DNA from: Anaerolineae bacterium
GTDB taxonomy: Bacteria > Chloroflexota > Anaerolineae > Aggregatilineales > Phototrophicaceae
DNA: 64,000 nt
Direction: 5' to 3'
NCBI GenBank assembly: GCA_013360465.1
Contig: JABWBO010000014.1
Coordinates: forward strand, 1-64,000
Shown here: positions 1 to 8,036 of the stretch, one piece after another
Position numbering within the stretch: the stretch's first letter is position 1
Layout of the letters: each line of letters opens with the position of its first letter
The notes under the pieces: model-generated
What the model was told of the DNA's origin: nothing
Seen by the model: the letters and a program-made list of their open reading frames with translations, nothing else
Databases searched by the model: none
Translations under genes and position numbers: made by a program

Positions 1-570
1 CGCCACGCGCCGGCGCGCCGTGCGAGGCGGCAGGTGCGTCGAAGCCTCTTCTATACCGATTCGCGCTGGACGCGGCGTAGAGTCTACGCCCAGCAGTCCT
101 ACCAGATCGAGCCAGTACTGCGCCTGATGCTTCGCCCCGAATCCGTCGTCGAGGATGCGCTCGGTCAGGAAAAACCCTCGCCCGTTTTCCAATCCCAGGC
201 GGCGCGGCGACGCGGCGCTCCACGCCAGCGCGGCGAACTTCAGCGCGCCGAAACGGGTCGAGAAGTGGTGCAGAAACACGATGGCGTCGTAGCGTCCGCG
301 CCGCAGCCGCGCGGCGAGCCGGATGGCGGCGACCAGGCTGCGGGGTCGCGCCAGCGCGCTCAGACGGTCGAAGGCGTGTTTATCAAACAGCAGCAGCTCA
401 TCAACCAGACCTGCATCCTGAAGGATAGGGGCGGCGTGCCGGGTGGTCAGCAGCGCCAGGTGGTCGGTCGGGTGCGCAGCGCGCAGCGCCGCCAGCGCCG
501 GCGTGGACAGTACGAGATCGCCGATGTCGGCGAGCTGCACCACCAGAATCCGCCGCACGTCGCCGCTCAT
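1..570 (-). CDS. Glycosyltransferase family 9 (heptosyltransferase-like), partial at the left edge
   Basis: The gene runs off the left edge; 190 codons are visible without a stop, starting at ATG 570-568. The N-terminus reads ILVVQLADIGDLVLSTPAL, followed by a stretch on competing transcripts of a sugar nucleotide fold (LLLFDKHAFD, YDAIVFLHHFSTRFGAL). This is the typical opening of the GT9 family, which adds heptose or other sugars to surface glycolipids or glycans from nucleotide-sugar donors in the cytoplasm. The ATG overlaps the TGA of the upstream GT4 gene in an ATGA junction, so the two are translationally coupled and probably act on the same surface glycan. The acceptor cannot be told from sequence. 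Confidence 0.8.
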   Translation of the reverse strand, partial: MSGDVRRILVVQLADIGDLVLSTPALAALRAAHPTDHLALLTTRHAAPILQDAGLVDELLLFDKHAFDRLSALARPRSLVAAIRLAARLRRGRYDAIVFLHHFSTRFGALKFAALAWSAASPRRLGLENGRGFFLTERILDDGFGAKHQAQYWLDLVGLLGVDSTPRPARIGIEEASTHLPPRTARRRVA

Positions 571-1646
571 CCTGCGGACTCCAGCGCATCCAGCGCCGCC
601 GCCGCCGCCACTTCCCAGGAAAACCGGCGCGCCTGAGCCAGCCCGCGCGCGATCAGGTCACGGCGCAGCGCCTCGTCGGAGGCGATCTGCCTCATGGCGG
701 CGGTGATCGACTCTTCGGAAAGCGGATCGACCAGCAGAGCGGCATCGCCGGCGAGTTCGGGCAGGCTGGAGGTGCTGCTGCAAATGACCGGCGTCCCGCT
801 GCTCATCGCCTCCAGCACTGGAAAGCCGAAGCCTTCGTAGAGCGACGGGAAGACCAGCGCCAGCGCCCCGGCGAGGACCGCGCCCTTATCCGCCGAGTCG
901 ATGTAGCCGGGCAAAACTACTCCGTCGGCGTCGGCGACCCAGGCGGGATCGAACAGCCAACCCTTCCCCCCTGCCAGCACCAGCGCCGGCGGATCACCAG
1001 TCTGCGCGACGCGCCACCGCCGATATGCGGCGACCAGCCGCGCGATATTCTTACGCGGCTGAAGCGTGCCGATGAATAGGAAGTAGCGCTCCGGCAGCCC
1101 ATACTTGCGCCGCGCGGCGTCACCGTCGCCAGCAGGCGGCGCATCGATGCCGGGATAGACGATGCGAATCTTGCGCGCCGACGCGCCATAGAAGCGCAGC
1201 AGGTCGTCGGCGGTCGCCCGGCTGTCCGCCAGGATCACCGAAGCGCGCGCCGCGCTGGCGCGGGTCGTCAGATCGAGATAACGGCGCTGCGCCGGAGGAT
1301 GCGCCTGCGGGAAATAACGATATCCCAGATCATGTACGGTCACGGCGGCGCGCCCCAGAAAAATGAACGGCAGGGCATGCGCCGGCGTCCACAAGATGTC
1401 CGGGCGGTCGCGCAGCGTCTCCGCCGCCAGCCGGAGGTGAGTCCAGGCGCGCGGAAACGGCATGACCTTGGCGACAGCCCGGTCTGTGCCGGGAAAAAGG
1501 TCGTCAGGCGGGGGATCACGAAAGTACAGGGTGTAGTCGTGGGCACGCGGCTGCCCCAGAATGTGGCGGATCATCTGCCGCGCATAGTGTTCCGTCCCGG
1601 TGACCTGGGCGACGGTCGTCCGGCTGGCATCGACAGCGATGTGCAT
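567..1646 (-). CDS. Glycosyltransferase family 4 (GT-B fold)
   Basis: A 359-residue retaining glycosyltransferase that should transfer a sugar from a nucleotide donor to a surface glycan or lipid-linked acceptor. The N-terminus MHIAVDASRT and the segment TEHYARQMIRHIL match the start of GT4 mannosyl/glucosyltransferases. The C-terminal donor domain holds FLFIGTLQPRKNIARL, and the EX7E motif appears in LYEGFGFPVLEAMSSGTPV (about residues 265-283). It starts 9 bp after the stop of the membrane-protein gene upstream and overlaps the GT9 gene downstream by 4 bp, so the three form a minus-strand operon for envelope glycan synthesis. Donor and acceptor are not predictable here. Confidence 0.9.
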   Translation of the reverse strand: MHIAVDASRTTVAQVTGTEHYARQMIRHILGQPRAHDYTLYFRDPPPDDLFPGTDRAVAKVMPFPRAWTHLRLAAETLRDRPDILWTPAHALPFIFLGRAAVTVHDLGYRYFPQAHPPAQRRYLDLTTRASAARASVILADSRATADDLLRFYGASARKIRIVYPGIDAPPAGDGDAARRKYGLPERYFLFIGTLQPRKNIARLVAAYRRWRVAQTGDPPALVLAGGKGWLFDPAWVADADGVVLPGYIDSADKGAVLAGALALVFPSLYEGFGFPVLEAMSSGTPVICSSTSSLPELAGDAALLVDPLSEESITAAMRQIASDEALRRDLIARGLAQARRFSWEVAAAAALDALESAG

Positions 1647-1655
1647 GGCGGCGGT

Positions 1656-2519
1656 TCAGGCGCGGCGGCGGCTCACGGCGCCGAGCAGCCACAGGACCAC
1701 CAGCACGCCGCCGGTGACAGGCGCAAGATAGGGCAGGATGCCGCTGAGATCGAAGGGGATCATTCCAGCATTGAAGGCGATGCCGACGGCGGCAGCGGCG
1801 ATCAGCAGCACGGCGAGGATCAGCAGACGGGTATTAGCAGGGCGACCGAGCAGCGCCGCCGTCAGGACAGCCAGCCCCGGCGCAGCCAGCAGCAGCGGGT
1901 ACGCCGACGCCAGATCAAGTCCCGGAACGCGCAGAGTCAGCGCTGCCAACCCGACGGTCGCGGCGATCAACACCGCCAGAAAGAGCAGTCCCCGCGACCA
2001 CCGCCCAAAGGACAACCAGCCCAGGAAGAGGATGAACGTAAAGAATGCCAGCGCCGCGCCGGGCGCCAACAGCGGATCGATCTGCCCGCCGGTGGTGTTG
2101 ACGAACGTCCAGCCGCCGCCGATGACGATCAGCAGCAGCGCTGGGATCGCCGACGCCAGGCTGCCCCGCTTGAGCGTGATCCCATTCGGGCTGGCGATCC
2201 TGCGTCCGCTTGCCGCGCGCTCCTGGCGTTCGGGGGCGGTCTCCTGCTCATCCCGCGCCAGATCATCCGCCTCACGGTCGCTGACCATGCTCAGCGAAGC
2301 GACGGCGGCGAGCGCGGCATCCACATCCGCGCCATCGCTCGGCATCCAGGCTTCATCCGGGATGACGGCGCGCGGGATAGGCAAATCCCACTCGCTGTCG
2401 TCGTCCGCCGCAGCAGGGGCGAACGATGCTTCCGGCGCTGACGGGTCCGAATCTGGCACGGGCAATAGTTCGGGCGCACCAGTCTCTTCTGGTTCAGGGA
2501 GGCGTTCTTGATCGTCCAT
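1656..2519 (-). CDS. Acidic N-terminal region plus about six membrane segments; unknown function
   Basis: A 287-residue protein if it starts at ATG 2519 (MDDQERLPEP); in-frame upstream starts at 2543 and 2555 are possible but would reach toward the divergent tRNA promoter region. The first ~110 residues are rich in Asp, Glu and Pro and look disordered. After a basic patch come about six hydrophobic segments, for example IPALLLIVIGGGWTFV, LFLAVLIAATVGLAAL and GGVLVVLWLLGAV. The shape resembles small polytopic proteins that sit beside surface-glycan genes, but no family is recognised. It is first in the operon with the GT4 and GT9 genes, with 9 bp between stop and next start, so an envelope role is inferred from context only. 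Confidence 0.7.
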   Translation of the reverse strand: MDDQERLPEPEETGAPELLPVPDSDPSAPEASFAPAAADDDSEWDLPIPRAVIPDEAWMPSDGADVDAALAAVASLSMVSDREADDLARDEQETAPERQERAASGRRIASPNGITLKRGSLASAIPALLLIVIGGGWTFVNTTGGQIDPLLAPGAALAFFTFILFLGWLSFGRWSRGLLFLAVLIAATVGLAALTLRVPGLDLASAYPLLLAAPGLAVLTAALLGRPANTRLLILAVLLIAAAAVGIAFNAGMIPFDLSGILPYLAPVTGGVLVVLWLLGAVSRRRA

Positions 2520-2586
2520 GCGCTGTATTTTGGCGGTTTTCATGATCTGCCGCAAGTGCGGCTTGATAGCTCGACGACTCCGAGCC

Positions 2587-2615
2587 TTGTCTGAGACCCG
2601 TCAAACCGCTATAAT
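2587..2615 (+). promoter_or_regulatory. Sigma-70-type promoter of tRNA-Cys
   Basis: TTGTCT at 2587-2592 and a perfect TATAAT at 2610-2615 are separated by exactly 17 bp. The -10 ends 12 bp before the first base of the tRNA, which is where transcription should start just upstream of the mature end. Confidence 0.75.
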
Positions 2616-2627
2616 GCCCTTCAGGTC

Positions 2628-2698
2628 GGCGACGTGGCCAAGTGGTAAGGCAAAGCTCTGCAAAAGCTTGATCACCGGTTCGAGTCCGGTCGTCGCCT
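2628..2698 (+). tRNA. tRNA-Cys (anticodon GCA)
   Basis: All four arms can be folded. The acceptor GGCGACG (2628-2634) pairs with CGTCGCC (2691-2697), followed by discriminator T. The D arm is GGCC with AAGTGGTAA. The anticodon stem AAGCT/AGCTT encloses loop CTGCAAA, anticodon GCA. The T arm ACCGG/CCGGT has loop TTCGAGT. There is no variable-arm expansion. The CCA end is not fully encoded (the bases after the discriminator are CA). It is a solo tRNA with its own promoter and a terminator directly behind it. Confidence 0.97.
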
Positions 2699-2699
2699 C

Positions 2700-2733
2700 A
2701 AAAGGGATGTCTCTTGTAGATATCCCTTTTTCG
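2700..2733 (+). terminator. Intrinsic terminator of tRNA-Cys
   Basis: AAAAGGGAT (2700-2708) pairs with ATCCCTTTT (2722-2730), and the T run continues to 2731. It begins two bases after the tRNA ends. Confidence 0.85.
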
Positions 2734-2788
2734 TTCGCTCTTCGTTCGACGCTGTTCAGGTGGTCGCTTGAACGGCATAAGGCGCGTC

Positions 2789-2998
2789 ATGCCAGCGAAG
2801 CGATCAACGCCAACCTCACCGGTGTCGCGCAGCAGGTCCGAGACTCCGCCGCTGCAAATTTCTCCGCGTCCTGCGGCAGCGCTGCCCAACTACACCCTTT
2901 CCACCGTCTGCCCCGGCTGCGGCGCGGAGACCTACCGGCTGTCGTGCAAGGTGCGCTGCGACCGGTGCGGCTTCATGTGGGATTGCAGCGAGGTCTGA
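2789..2998 (+). CDS. Small zinc-ribbon protein
   Basis: A 69-residue protein using ATG 2789, which has AAGG eight bases upstream; an in-frame ATG at 2768 has no ribosome site. The first ~30 residues are basic and Ser/Pro-rich. The C-terminal half holds two CxxC knuckles, CPGCG and CDRCG, separated by ETYRLSCKVR with an extra Cys, a zinc-ribbon arrangement seen in many small bacterial proteins of unknown role that may bind nucleic acid or protein. It follows the tRNA terminator and converges on the mannosyltransferase gene with only 7 bp between stops. Function is not known. Confidence 0.65.
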   Translation: MPAKRSTPTSPVSRSRSETPPLQISPRPAAALPNYTLSTVCPGCGAETYRLSCKVRCDRCGFMWDCSEV

Positions 2999-3005
2999 GA
3001 CCGCC

Positions 3006-4157
3006 TCAGGCGATCCAGCGCCAGGTGACGAAACGGCTGGCGAAAAGCAGCGCCAGCGCTCCCGCCGCTCCGTAGACCAGCAGCCGCTTCCATCGCTGGT
3101 CCGCCCCGCTGCCGAGCAGCAGATAAAACGGAAACAGCACTGCGCCGAAGCGCGGCATACCAACCAGCGTGCCGCTCATGATCGGGATGATCAGCGCGCC
3201 CAGCGCCATCACCCCTTCTCCGCGCGCCCGCCAGATCGACAGCCCGGCGAGCGCCAGATAGAACAGGGTCATGAACAGGTCGAGCCAGGACAGCGACCAT
3301 CCGTACCACGAGACCGGTTCGCCGCTGAAATAGACGGTGAACGCCTGAAAGGGTGTGCCGGCGGTGCGATCCCAGGTCAGTTCGTAGGTACTGAAATACG
3401 CCAGAGGATCGCCGACGCTGCCCCCCATCCACAGGATGTATGCCCCGAAGACCGCTGCCGGCAGGAACGCCAGCGTCAGACGGGCGATCCGCCGCCCACC
3501 TCCGCCGCCCTCATGCCAGGCGTACCACAGCAGCCCGGCGCACAGGGCAAAGCCAACCGAACGGGTCAGCGAGGCGAGGCAGGCAGCGGCGACCGCACCC
3601 AGGAACAGGCGGCGTTCCAGCAGGACGAAGGTCAGCAGCGAGAAGAACAGGAAGAGCGACTCGGTGTAGACGCCGGAAAGGAAGATGCTGATCGGCGAGA
3701 TCAGCAGCAGCCCTGCCGTCCGCCATGCCGCTGCCCTGCCGAAGCGTTTCTGCGCCAGCCAGAAGAGCAGATAGGTTGACGCCAGCAGCGCCGCGCTGGA
3801 GACGAGCAAACCTCCCAGTGTCGTGCAGGTACTCCAGTAGGGCGACAGCGGGCAGCCTTCCGGCGTCAGGAACGACGCCGCCCGCACCAGCAGCGGATAC
3901 GCCGGCAGGAACGCCATATCCGCCGCCGGTCGTCCTTCGTTCTGCCACTCGTAGCCATAAGTGGCGATGGTCGCGTAGAATGTGGCGTCCCAGCGATACC
4001 ACATGTCCAGCCCAGGTCCGCCGTCGCGCAGATGGGTGAAGTCGGCGCGTTCGTTCATCGGCAGCACCGCGAGCGCCACCGCGCCGAAACCGACCAGCGC
4101 CGCCCGACTGACGGCGAACAGCAGCGCGAGCAGCGCAGCATCGCGGCGGGCGATCAT
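3006..4157 (-). CDS. PIG-V-like integral membrane mannosyltransferase
   Basis: A 383-residue polytopic protein with about ten hydrophobic segments, starting at ATG 4157, one base after the TGA of the upstream MBL gene. The first loop after helix 1 carries YRWDATFYATIATYGYEW, the acidic WD-type loop shared by PIG-V (GPI mannosyltransferase 2-like) and related GT-C enzymes that use polyprenyl-phosphate sugars on the outer face of the membrane. Next comes FLPAYPLLVR, also typical. It probably adds a sugar to an extracytoplasmic glycan or glycolipid. The one-base spacing to the MBL hydrolase implies co-translation, although no functional link is evident. Confidence 0.8.
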   Translation of the reverse strand: MIARRDAALLALLFAVSRAALVGFGAVALAVLPMNERADFTHLRDGGPGLDMWYRWDATFYATIATYGYEWQNEGRPAADMAFLPAYPLLVRAASFLTPEGCPLSPYWSTCTTLGGLLVSSAALLASTYLLFWLAQKRFGRAAAWRTAGLLLISPISIFLSGVYTESLFLFFSLLTFVLLERRLFLGAVAAACLASLTRSVGFALCAGLLWYAWHEGGGGGRRIARLTLAFLPAAVFGAYILWMGGSVGDPLAYFSTYELTWDRTAGTPFQAFTVYFSGEPVSWYGWSLSWLDLFMTLFYLALAGLSIWRARGEGVMALGALIIPIMSGTLVGMPRFGAVLFPFYLLLGSGADQRWKRLLVYGAAGALALLFASRFVTWRWIA

Positions 4158-4158
4158 G

Positions 4159-5178
4159 TCACGCCAGCCCGTAGAGGAGCGCCGGGTTATCCTCACGCTC
4201 AACTTCTTCCAGGTTGCCAATCGCCAGCATGCCGTGCTGGTAGAGGTATTCGATGTGCGCGCCAACCTCCTCCAGCGCCAGCAGGATGTCGTAACCGTGT
4301 CGATCGGGATACATCTGTTTGGAAATATCGCTGATCGTTAGCGGCGCTCCAGCCATCCTGATCACATCCAGCACCCGTTCCAGTTTGCGCAGGTGCGAGG
4401 CGCGGATCGTCTCGATCCGTCCATAGAGGTCGTGGATCGGCTGTTCGTGCCCACCCAGTCCGAGCGCCACACCTTGCAGCCTGCCGACCTTCTCCAGCGA
4501 CTCCAGGTAGTGCCCCAAGCCGGTGTAATGGGTGATGCTCTCCGGAGCCTGGTGCGGCGTGATGCGTGACAGGATGTGATCGGCGGTGATCAGCACATCG
4601 TCCAGCTGAATACAGACCTGTCCTGGACAATGCCCCGGAGCGTGGATGAAGCGCATACCGTCGAGTTCCAGGTCTTCATCGAGCGCGATGCTGACCGGGA
4701 CCGAGCGAACGTGCTTCTTGGCAATCCCGTACATGTCCAGCAGATGCCCGCGCAGCTCCGGCTTGACCCCTGCCCGTTCCAGATAGACGCGCAGGTCCTT
4801 GGTGGCGACGACGACGCGCTCGTCGTAGTTGGTCAGCACCCGCCGATCCAGCGGATGAATCGCCACTTCCGCCCCGGTGCGTTCGTGAATTGCCGCCAGC
4901 CCGCCGAAGTGGTCGATATGCCCATGCGTGATCAGGATGCGCCGAATGTCGCCGAGCGCGAATGACTCGCCGAAATCGTCGTGTACCGCTGCGATTCCGG
5001 CAAGCAGATGATCGGTGCTGCTGCCCAGCCCGGAACCGGCATCGATGAGGGTCGGCACGCCGGCATCAAGCAGCACGTAGCAGTAGGCGATGAAGTTCGG
5101 AAACGCCTCCACCGGAATGCGGTAGAAGCGCGCACCGTGATGGGTGGTAAACCGTTCGATTGGGGGCAGGACAGCCAT
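4159..5178 (-). CDS. Metallo-beta-lactamase-fold hydrolase
   Basis: A 339-residue MBL-fold enzyme. The metal-binding motif THGHIDHFGG (HxHxDH) lies near residue 90, and further ligands are expected at APGHCPGQ (near 165) and in TADHILSR. The C-terminal ~90 residues form a helical domain (YGRIETIRASHLRKLERVL) as in glyoxalase II-like and LACTB2-like hydrolases that also contain a C-terminal winged-helix-like region. Substrate is unknown; a thioester or cyclic/phospho ester is typical of this group. Start ATG 5178 has AAAGG eight bases upstream. It is divergent from the tetR gene and co-transcribed with the PIG-V-like gene. Confidence 0.87.
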   Translation of the reverse strand: MAVLPPIERFTTHHGARFYRIPVEAFPNFIAYCYVLLDAGVPTLIDAGSGLGSSTDHLLAGIAAVHDDFGESFALGDIRRILITHGHIDHFGGLAAIHERTGAEVAIHPLDRRVLTNYDERVVVATKDLRVYLERAGVKPELRGHLLDMYGIAKKHVRSVPVSIALDEDLELDGMRFIHAPGHCPGQVCIQLDDVLITADHILSRITPHQAPESITHYTGLGHYLESLEKVGRLQGVALGLGGHEQPIHDLYGRIETIRASHLRKLERVLDVIRMAGAPLTISDISKQMYPDRHGYDILLALEEVGAHIEYLYQHGMLAIGNLEEVEREDNPALLYGLA

Positions 5179-5315
5179 ATTCTGAACCTTTCTGGCAGCA
5201 GAAATTAGAACACGCCGTCCCTACCCGCCACAAGGGCGGAACCGGTCGGTGCCGGGCAGCCCTTGTCCAGCCCCCAATCATTAGGGGCACAGATAATCGC
5301 AATCCATGATAAATT

Positions 5316-5341
5316 ATGACCATTCGGACGATTCTGGTCAT
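5316..5341. promoter_or_regulatory. Candidate TetR-family operator
   Basis: ATGACCA (5316-5322) and TGGTCAT (5335-5341) form a 7-bp inverted repeat with a 12-bp centre. The site lies 11 bp upstream of the regulator's ATG and inside the divergent intergenic region, the usual place for an autoregulatory TetR operator. Confidence 0.45.
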
Positions 5342-5352
5342 CAGGTCAATAT

Positions 5353-6075
5353 ATGAGCGAACCCGCGACAAACGCCGAGCGTGAGCAGGCGATCCTGGAT
5401 GCTGCATCCGCGTTGATCACACACTACGGCTACGACAAGACGACGGTCGAAGACATCGCGCAGCAGGCGGGCGTCGCAAAAGGCACGATATATCTGCACT
5501 TCAGGAGCAAGGACGATCTGTTCAGCGCGCTGATCGCGCGCGAGGCGCAGCGTGTCGCCGAACGCTCTTTCGCCCTCATCGACGCCGACCCGGAGGGCGT
5601 GACGGTCTACACGATCTTTCGCTATGGATGGCAGGCAATGCAGGAAAATCCCCTGCTGCGGGCGGTATACGTCCGTGACCGCCGCGTCCTTGGCGATTAC
5701 GTGCGGCGGCTGGCGTCGCTGCCGCAGTTCAGCCAGATGGTCAGCCTGTCGGGAGAATTCATCCAGCATTTTCAGCGGCTCGGTCTGATCCGCGCTGATC
5801 TCGACCCGGATGCGCTGCTCTACGTGCTGACCAGCTTCCGCTATGGGCTGCTGGTCGGCGATGCCGTCGTGCCGCTTTCGCGGACGAGCGTCGAAACGGT
5901 GGGTGAGGTGATCAGCAAGCTGCTGGCGAGCGGCATCGGTCCGCAGGGCGACTCGGCGAAGTCGGAAGAAGGGCTGCGCATTCTGCGCGACCTCTACGCT
6001 AAAGGGCTGGAATTCATGCGCGCCAATGGCAGGCAGGCTTCAAAGGACTCCAATCCAGGGAGTGGGACAATATGA
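5353..6075 (+). CDS. TetR/AcrR family transcriptional regulator
   Basis: A 240-residue repressor-type regulator. The N-terminal helix-turn-helix is plain: AILDAASALITHYGYDKTTV, then DIAQQAGVAKGTIYLHFRSK (about residues 10-60), the family hallmark ending in YxHFxSKxDL. The remaining ~180 residues are the all-helical ligand-binding and dimer domain, which carries no recognisable specificity. It heads an operon with an ABC-2 exporter; its TGA overlaps the ATG of the ATPase gene. It most likely represses this exporter and itself until a ligand or exporter substrate binds. A palindrome just upstream is a candidate operator. Confidence 0.92.
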   Translation: MSEPATNAEREQAILDAASALITHYGYDKTTVEDIAQQAGVAKGTIYLHFRSKDDLFSALIAREAQRVAERSFALIDADPEGVTVYTIFRYGWQAMQENPLLRAVYVRDRRVLGDYVRRLASLPQFSQMVSLSGEFIQHFQRLGLIRADLDPDALLYVLTSFRYGLLVGDAVVPLSRTSVETVGEVISKLLASGIGPQGDSAKSEEGLRILRDLYAKGLEFMRANGRQASKDSNPGSGTI

Positions 6076-7001
6076 GCAGCACCACCATCATTCAAACAGA
6101 AACACTGTCCAAGACCTATAAGGGAAAAGTCCAGGCGCTCAACCAACTAAACCTGAGCGTCAATCGGGGCGAGGTCTTCGGCTATCTGGGACCGAACGGC
6201 GCGGGCAAGACGACCACCATCCGCCTGCTTCTCGATCTCATTCGCCCCACCGCCGGACATGCTCGCGTCTTCGACATCGATGTCAACCAGGACAGCCGCG
6301 CCATTCGCGCCCGCATCGGTTATCTGCCCGGCGAACTCAACCTGTGGGATCGCCGGACGGCGATGCAGGTGATTCGCTACGTGGGCAGCGTGCGCGGCGG
6401 CGTGGACATGCGCTACGTGCAGGAACTCGCCGGGCGTTTGCAGTTCGATCTGACCAAGAAGGTGCGCAGCTATTCGACCGGCAACAAGCGCAAGCTGGGG
6501 TTGATCCTGGCGCTGATGAACAAGCCGGAACTGCTCATCCTGGATGAGCCGACGAGCGGGCTGGACCCGCTGATGCAGCAGACTTTCTACGAGATCGTGC
6601 GCGAAACGCGCGCCGACGGACGGACGGTCTTCCTGTCGTCGCACATCCTGAGCGAAGTCCAGGCGATCTGCGACCGGGTGGGCATCCTGCGCGGCGGCGT
6701 GCTGCAGGCGGTGCAGCGCGTCGATCAGTTGACCCAGGCGGATTTCCGCAACGTCACCATCCGCTTTCGGGAGCCAGTAGATGGAGCGCGGCTGCGGGCG
6801 CTGACCGGCATCTCTTCGCTGAGCATCGTCGATTCGACGGCGCAGTTCCAGCTTGCAGGCGATTTCGATCCCCTGCTGCGAGCGGTGCAGGACCTCTACA
6901 TCGTCTCAATGGAGGTCGAAAAGCCATCACTCGAAGAAGTGTTCCTGAAATTCTACGACAAGACGCCGAGCAGCAATCATCGCGCGGCGCAGTCGGCATA
7001 A
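6072..7001 (+). CDS. ABC exporter ATP-binding subunit (ABC-2 type)
   Basis: A 309-residue nucleotide-binding subunit. It shows Walker A GPNGAGKTTT (about residue 37), signature YSTGNKRKLG in place of the usual LSGGQ, Walker B LLILDEPTSGLD and switch His in FLSSHILSE. The last ~90 residues are the C-terminal extension common in drug- or antibiotic-type exporters of this class. The ATG overlaps the tetR stop (ATGA), and a GGGAG site lies within the end of tetR. It pairs with the permease that starts 18 bp downstream to export an unknown compound, with expression probably set by the TetR protein. Confidence 0.93.
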   Translation: MSSTTIIQTETLSKTYKGKVQALNQLNLSVNRGEVFGYLGPNGAGKTTTIRLLLDLIRPTAGHARVFDIDVNQDSRAIRARIGYLPGELNLWDRRTAMQVIRYVGSVRGGVDMRYVQELAGRLQFDLTKKVRSYSTGNKRKLGLILALMNKPELLILDEPTSGLDPLMQQTFYEIVRETRADGRTVFLSSHILSEVQAICDRVGILRGGVLQAVQRVDQLTQADFRNVTIRFREPVDGARLRALTGISSLSIVDSTAQFQLAGDFDPLLRAVQDLYIVSMEVEKPSLEEVFLKFYDKTPSSNHRAAQSA

Positions 7002-7019
7002 GGGTGGAAAGGCAAGATC

Positions 7020-7829
7020 GTGGCTTTGGCAGTATTCAATGAGACGCTGCGCCGTCACTGGCGCGCCATCCTGTGGTGGGGAATCGGCATCTCGCTGCTC
7101 GGAGGCAGCCAGTTTCTCGTGCTGGAAGACTCGGAGTCGCTTCAGCAGATCGCCGAACTGATGGAAAGCATGCCGCCCTTCTTCGTGCAGATGTTCGGCG
7201 GCGGTGATGTGGAATATATGGTGTCTCCGGAAGGCTACGTCGCTTCCAACTTCTTCAGCCTGGGGCTGATCATCTTCGCCTTCTACGCCGTGATCGCCGG
7301 GTTGAACGTGATCGCCAATGAGGAAGATCGCGGGCAGACCGATCTGCTGCTGAGCCTGCCGGTGACGCGCACGCGTCTGGTGGTGGAAAAGACAGCGGCG
7401 TTCGCGCTGATCATCGTCGGCATCGCCGCCGTCGTCTTCCTGGGCTTGATCCTGAGCATCTCGGCGACGGGTGTACTGGAGGTGCGGGCATCGCGCGTGC
7501 TGGAATCGACGATCAATATCCTGCCGGGGTCGCTGTTCGTGCTGGCGTTCACCGTGATGATCAGCGGACTGATCGGCAACCGCCCGCTCGCGCTGGGGAT
7601 CACCGCCGGGTTCGTCGCCGTCAGCTACTTCCTGGACACACTGGCGAGCCTCGCGCCCGATTCCATCATGGGGACGCTGCGGGCGCTGTCGTTCTTCCGA
7701 TACTATGACGGCGTCTTCACCATGCGCGACGGCTTGAACCTGGGCAACGTCACCATCCTGTTGGCTGCCAGTGCCATCCTGTTTGCGGCGGGGCTGCGCT
7801 TCTTCAACCGCCGCGATGTCGCGGTGTAA
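7020..7829 (+). CDS. ABC-2 type permease subunit
   Basis: A 269-residue membrane protein with six hydrophobic segments, starting at GTG 7020 with AAAGG eight bases upstream. The segment GLNVIANEEDRGQTDLLLSL followed by PVTRTRLVVEKT is the cytoplasmic loop typical of ABC-2 permeases (the EExRGT-like coupling motif). It should form the membrane half of the exporter encoded with the ATPase just upstream. A GC-rich hairpin with a T-rich tail follows the stop. The substrate is unknown. Confidence 0.9.
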   Translation: MALAVFNETLRRHWRAILWWGIGISLLGGSQFLVLEDSESLQQIAELMESMPPFFVQMFGGGDVEYMVSPEGYVASNFFSLGLIIFAFYAVIAGLNVIANEEDRGQTDLLLSLPVTRTRLVVEKTAAFALIIVGIAAVVFLGLILSISATGVLEVRASRVLESTINILPGSLFVLAFTVMISGLIGNRPLALGITAGFVAVSYFLDTLASLAPDSIMGTLRALSFFRYYDGVFTMRDGLNLGNVTILLAASAILFAAGLRFFNRRDVAV

Positions 7830-7841
7830 ACGCGCCGCTGG

Positions 7842-7870
7842 GGGCGAGCTGCTGGCTCGCCCTCTTTCTC
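7842..7870 (+). terminator. Terminator of the tetR-exporter operon
   Basis: GGGCGAGC (7842-7849) pairs with GCTCGCCC (7855-7862) around a 5-base loop, followed by TCTTTCTC. It lies 13 bp after the permease stop. Confidence 0.65.
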
Positions 7871-8036
7871 AGAAACTTGAAGCGCCCTTTCCATATCTTT
7901 GTGACAATCGCACAAGAAACGGAGGGGCATTTGGCGTTTTTTTTGAACCGGGGTTACGCTATGATTCATCAGTCGCCTTCAAGCGCGAGACGCGATCCCT
8001 GAGGGCTGGATTATTCTCGATAAGGAGTACAACTAG

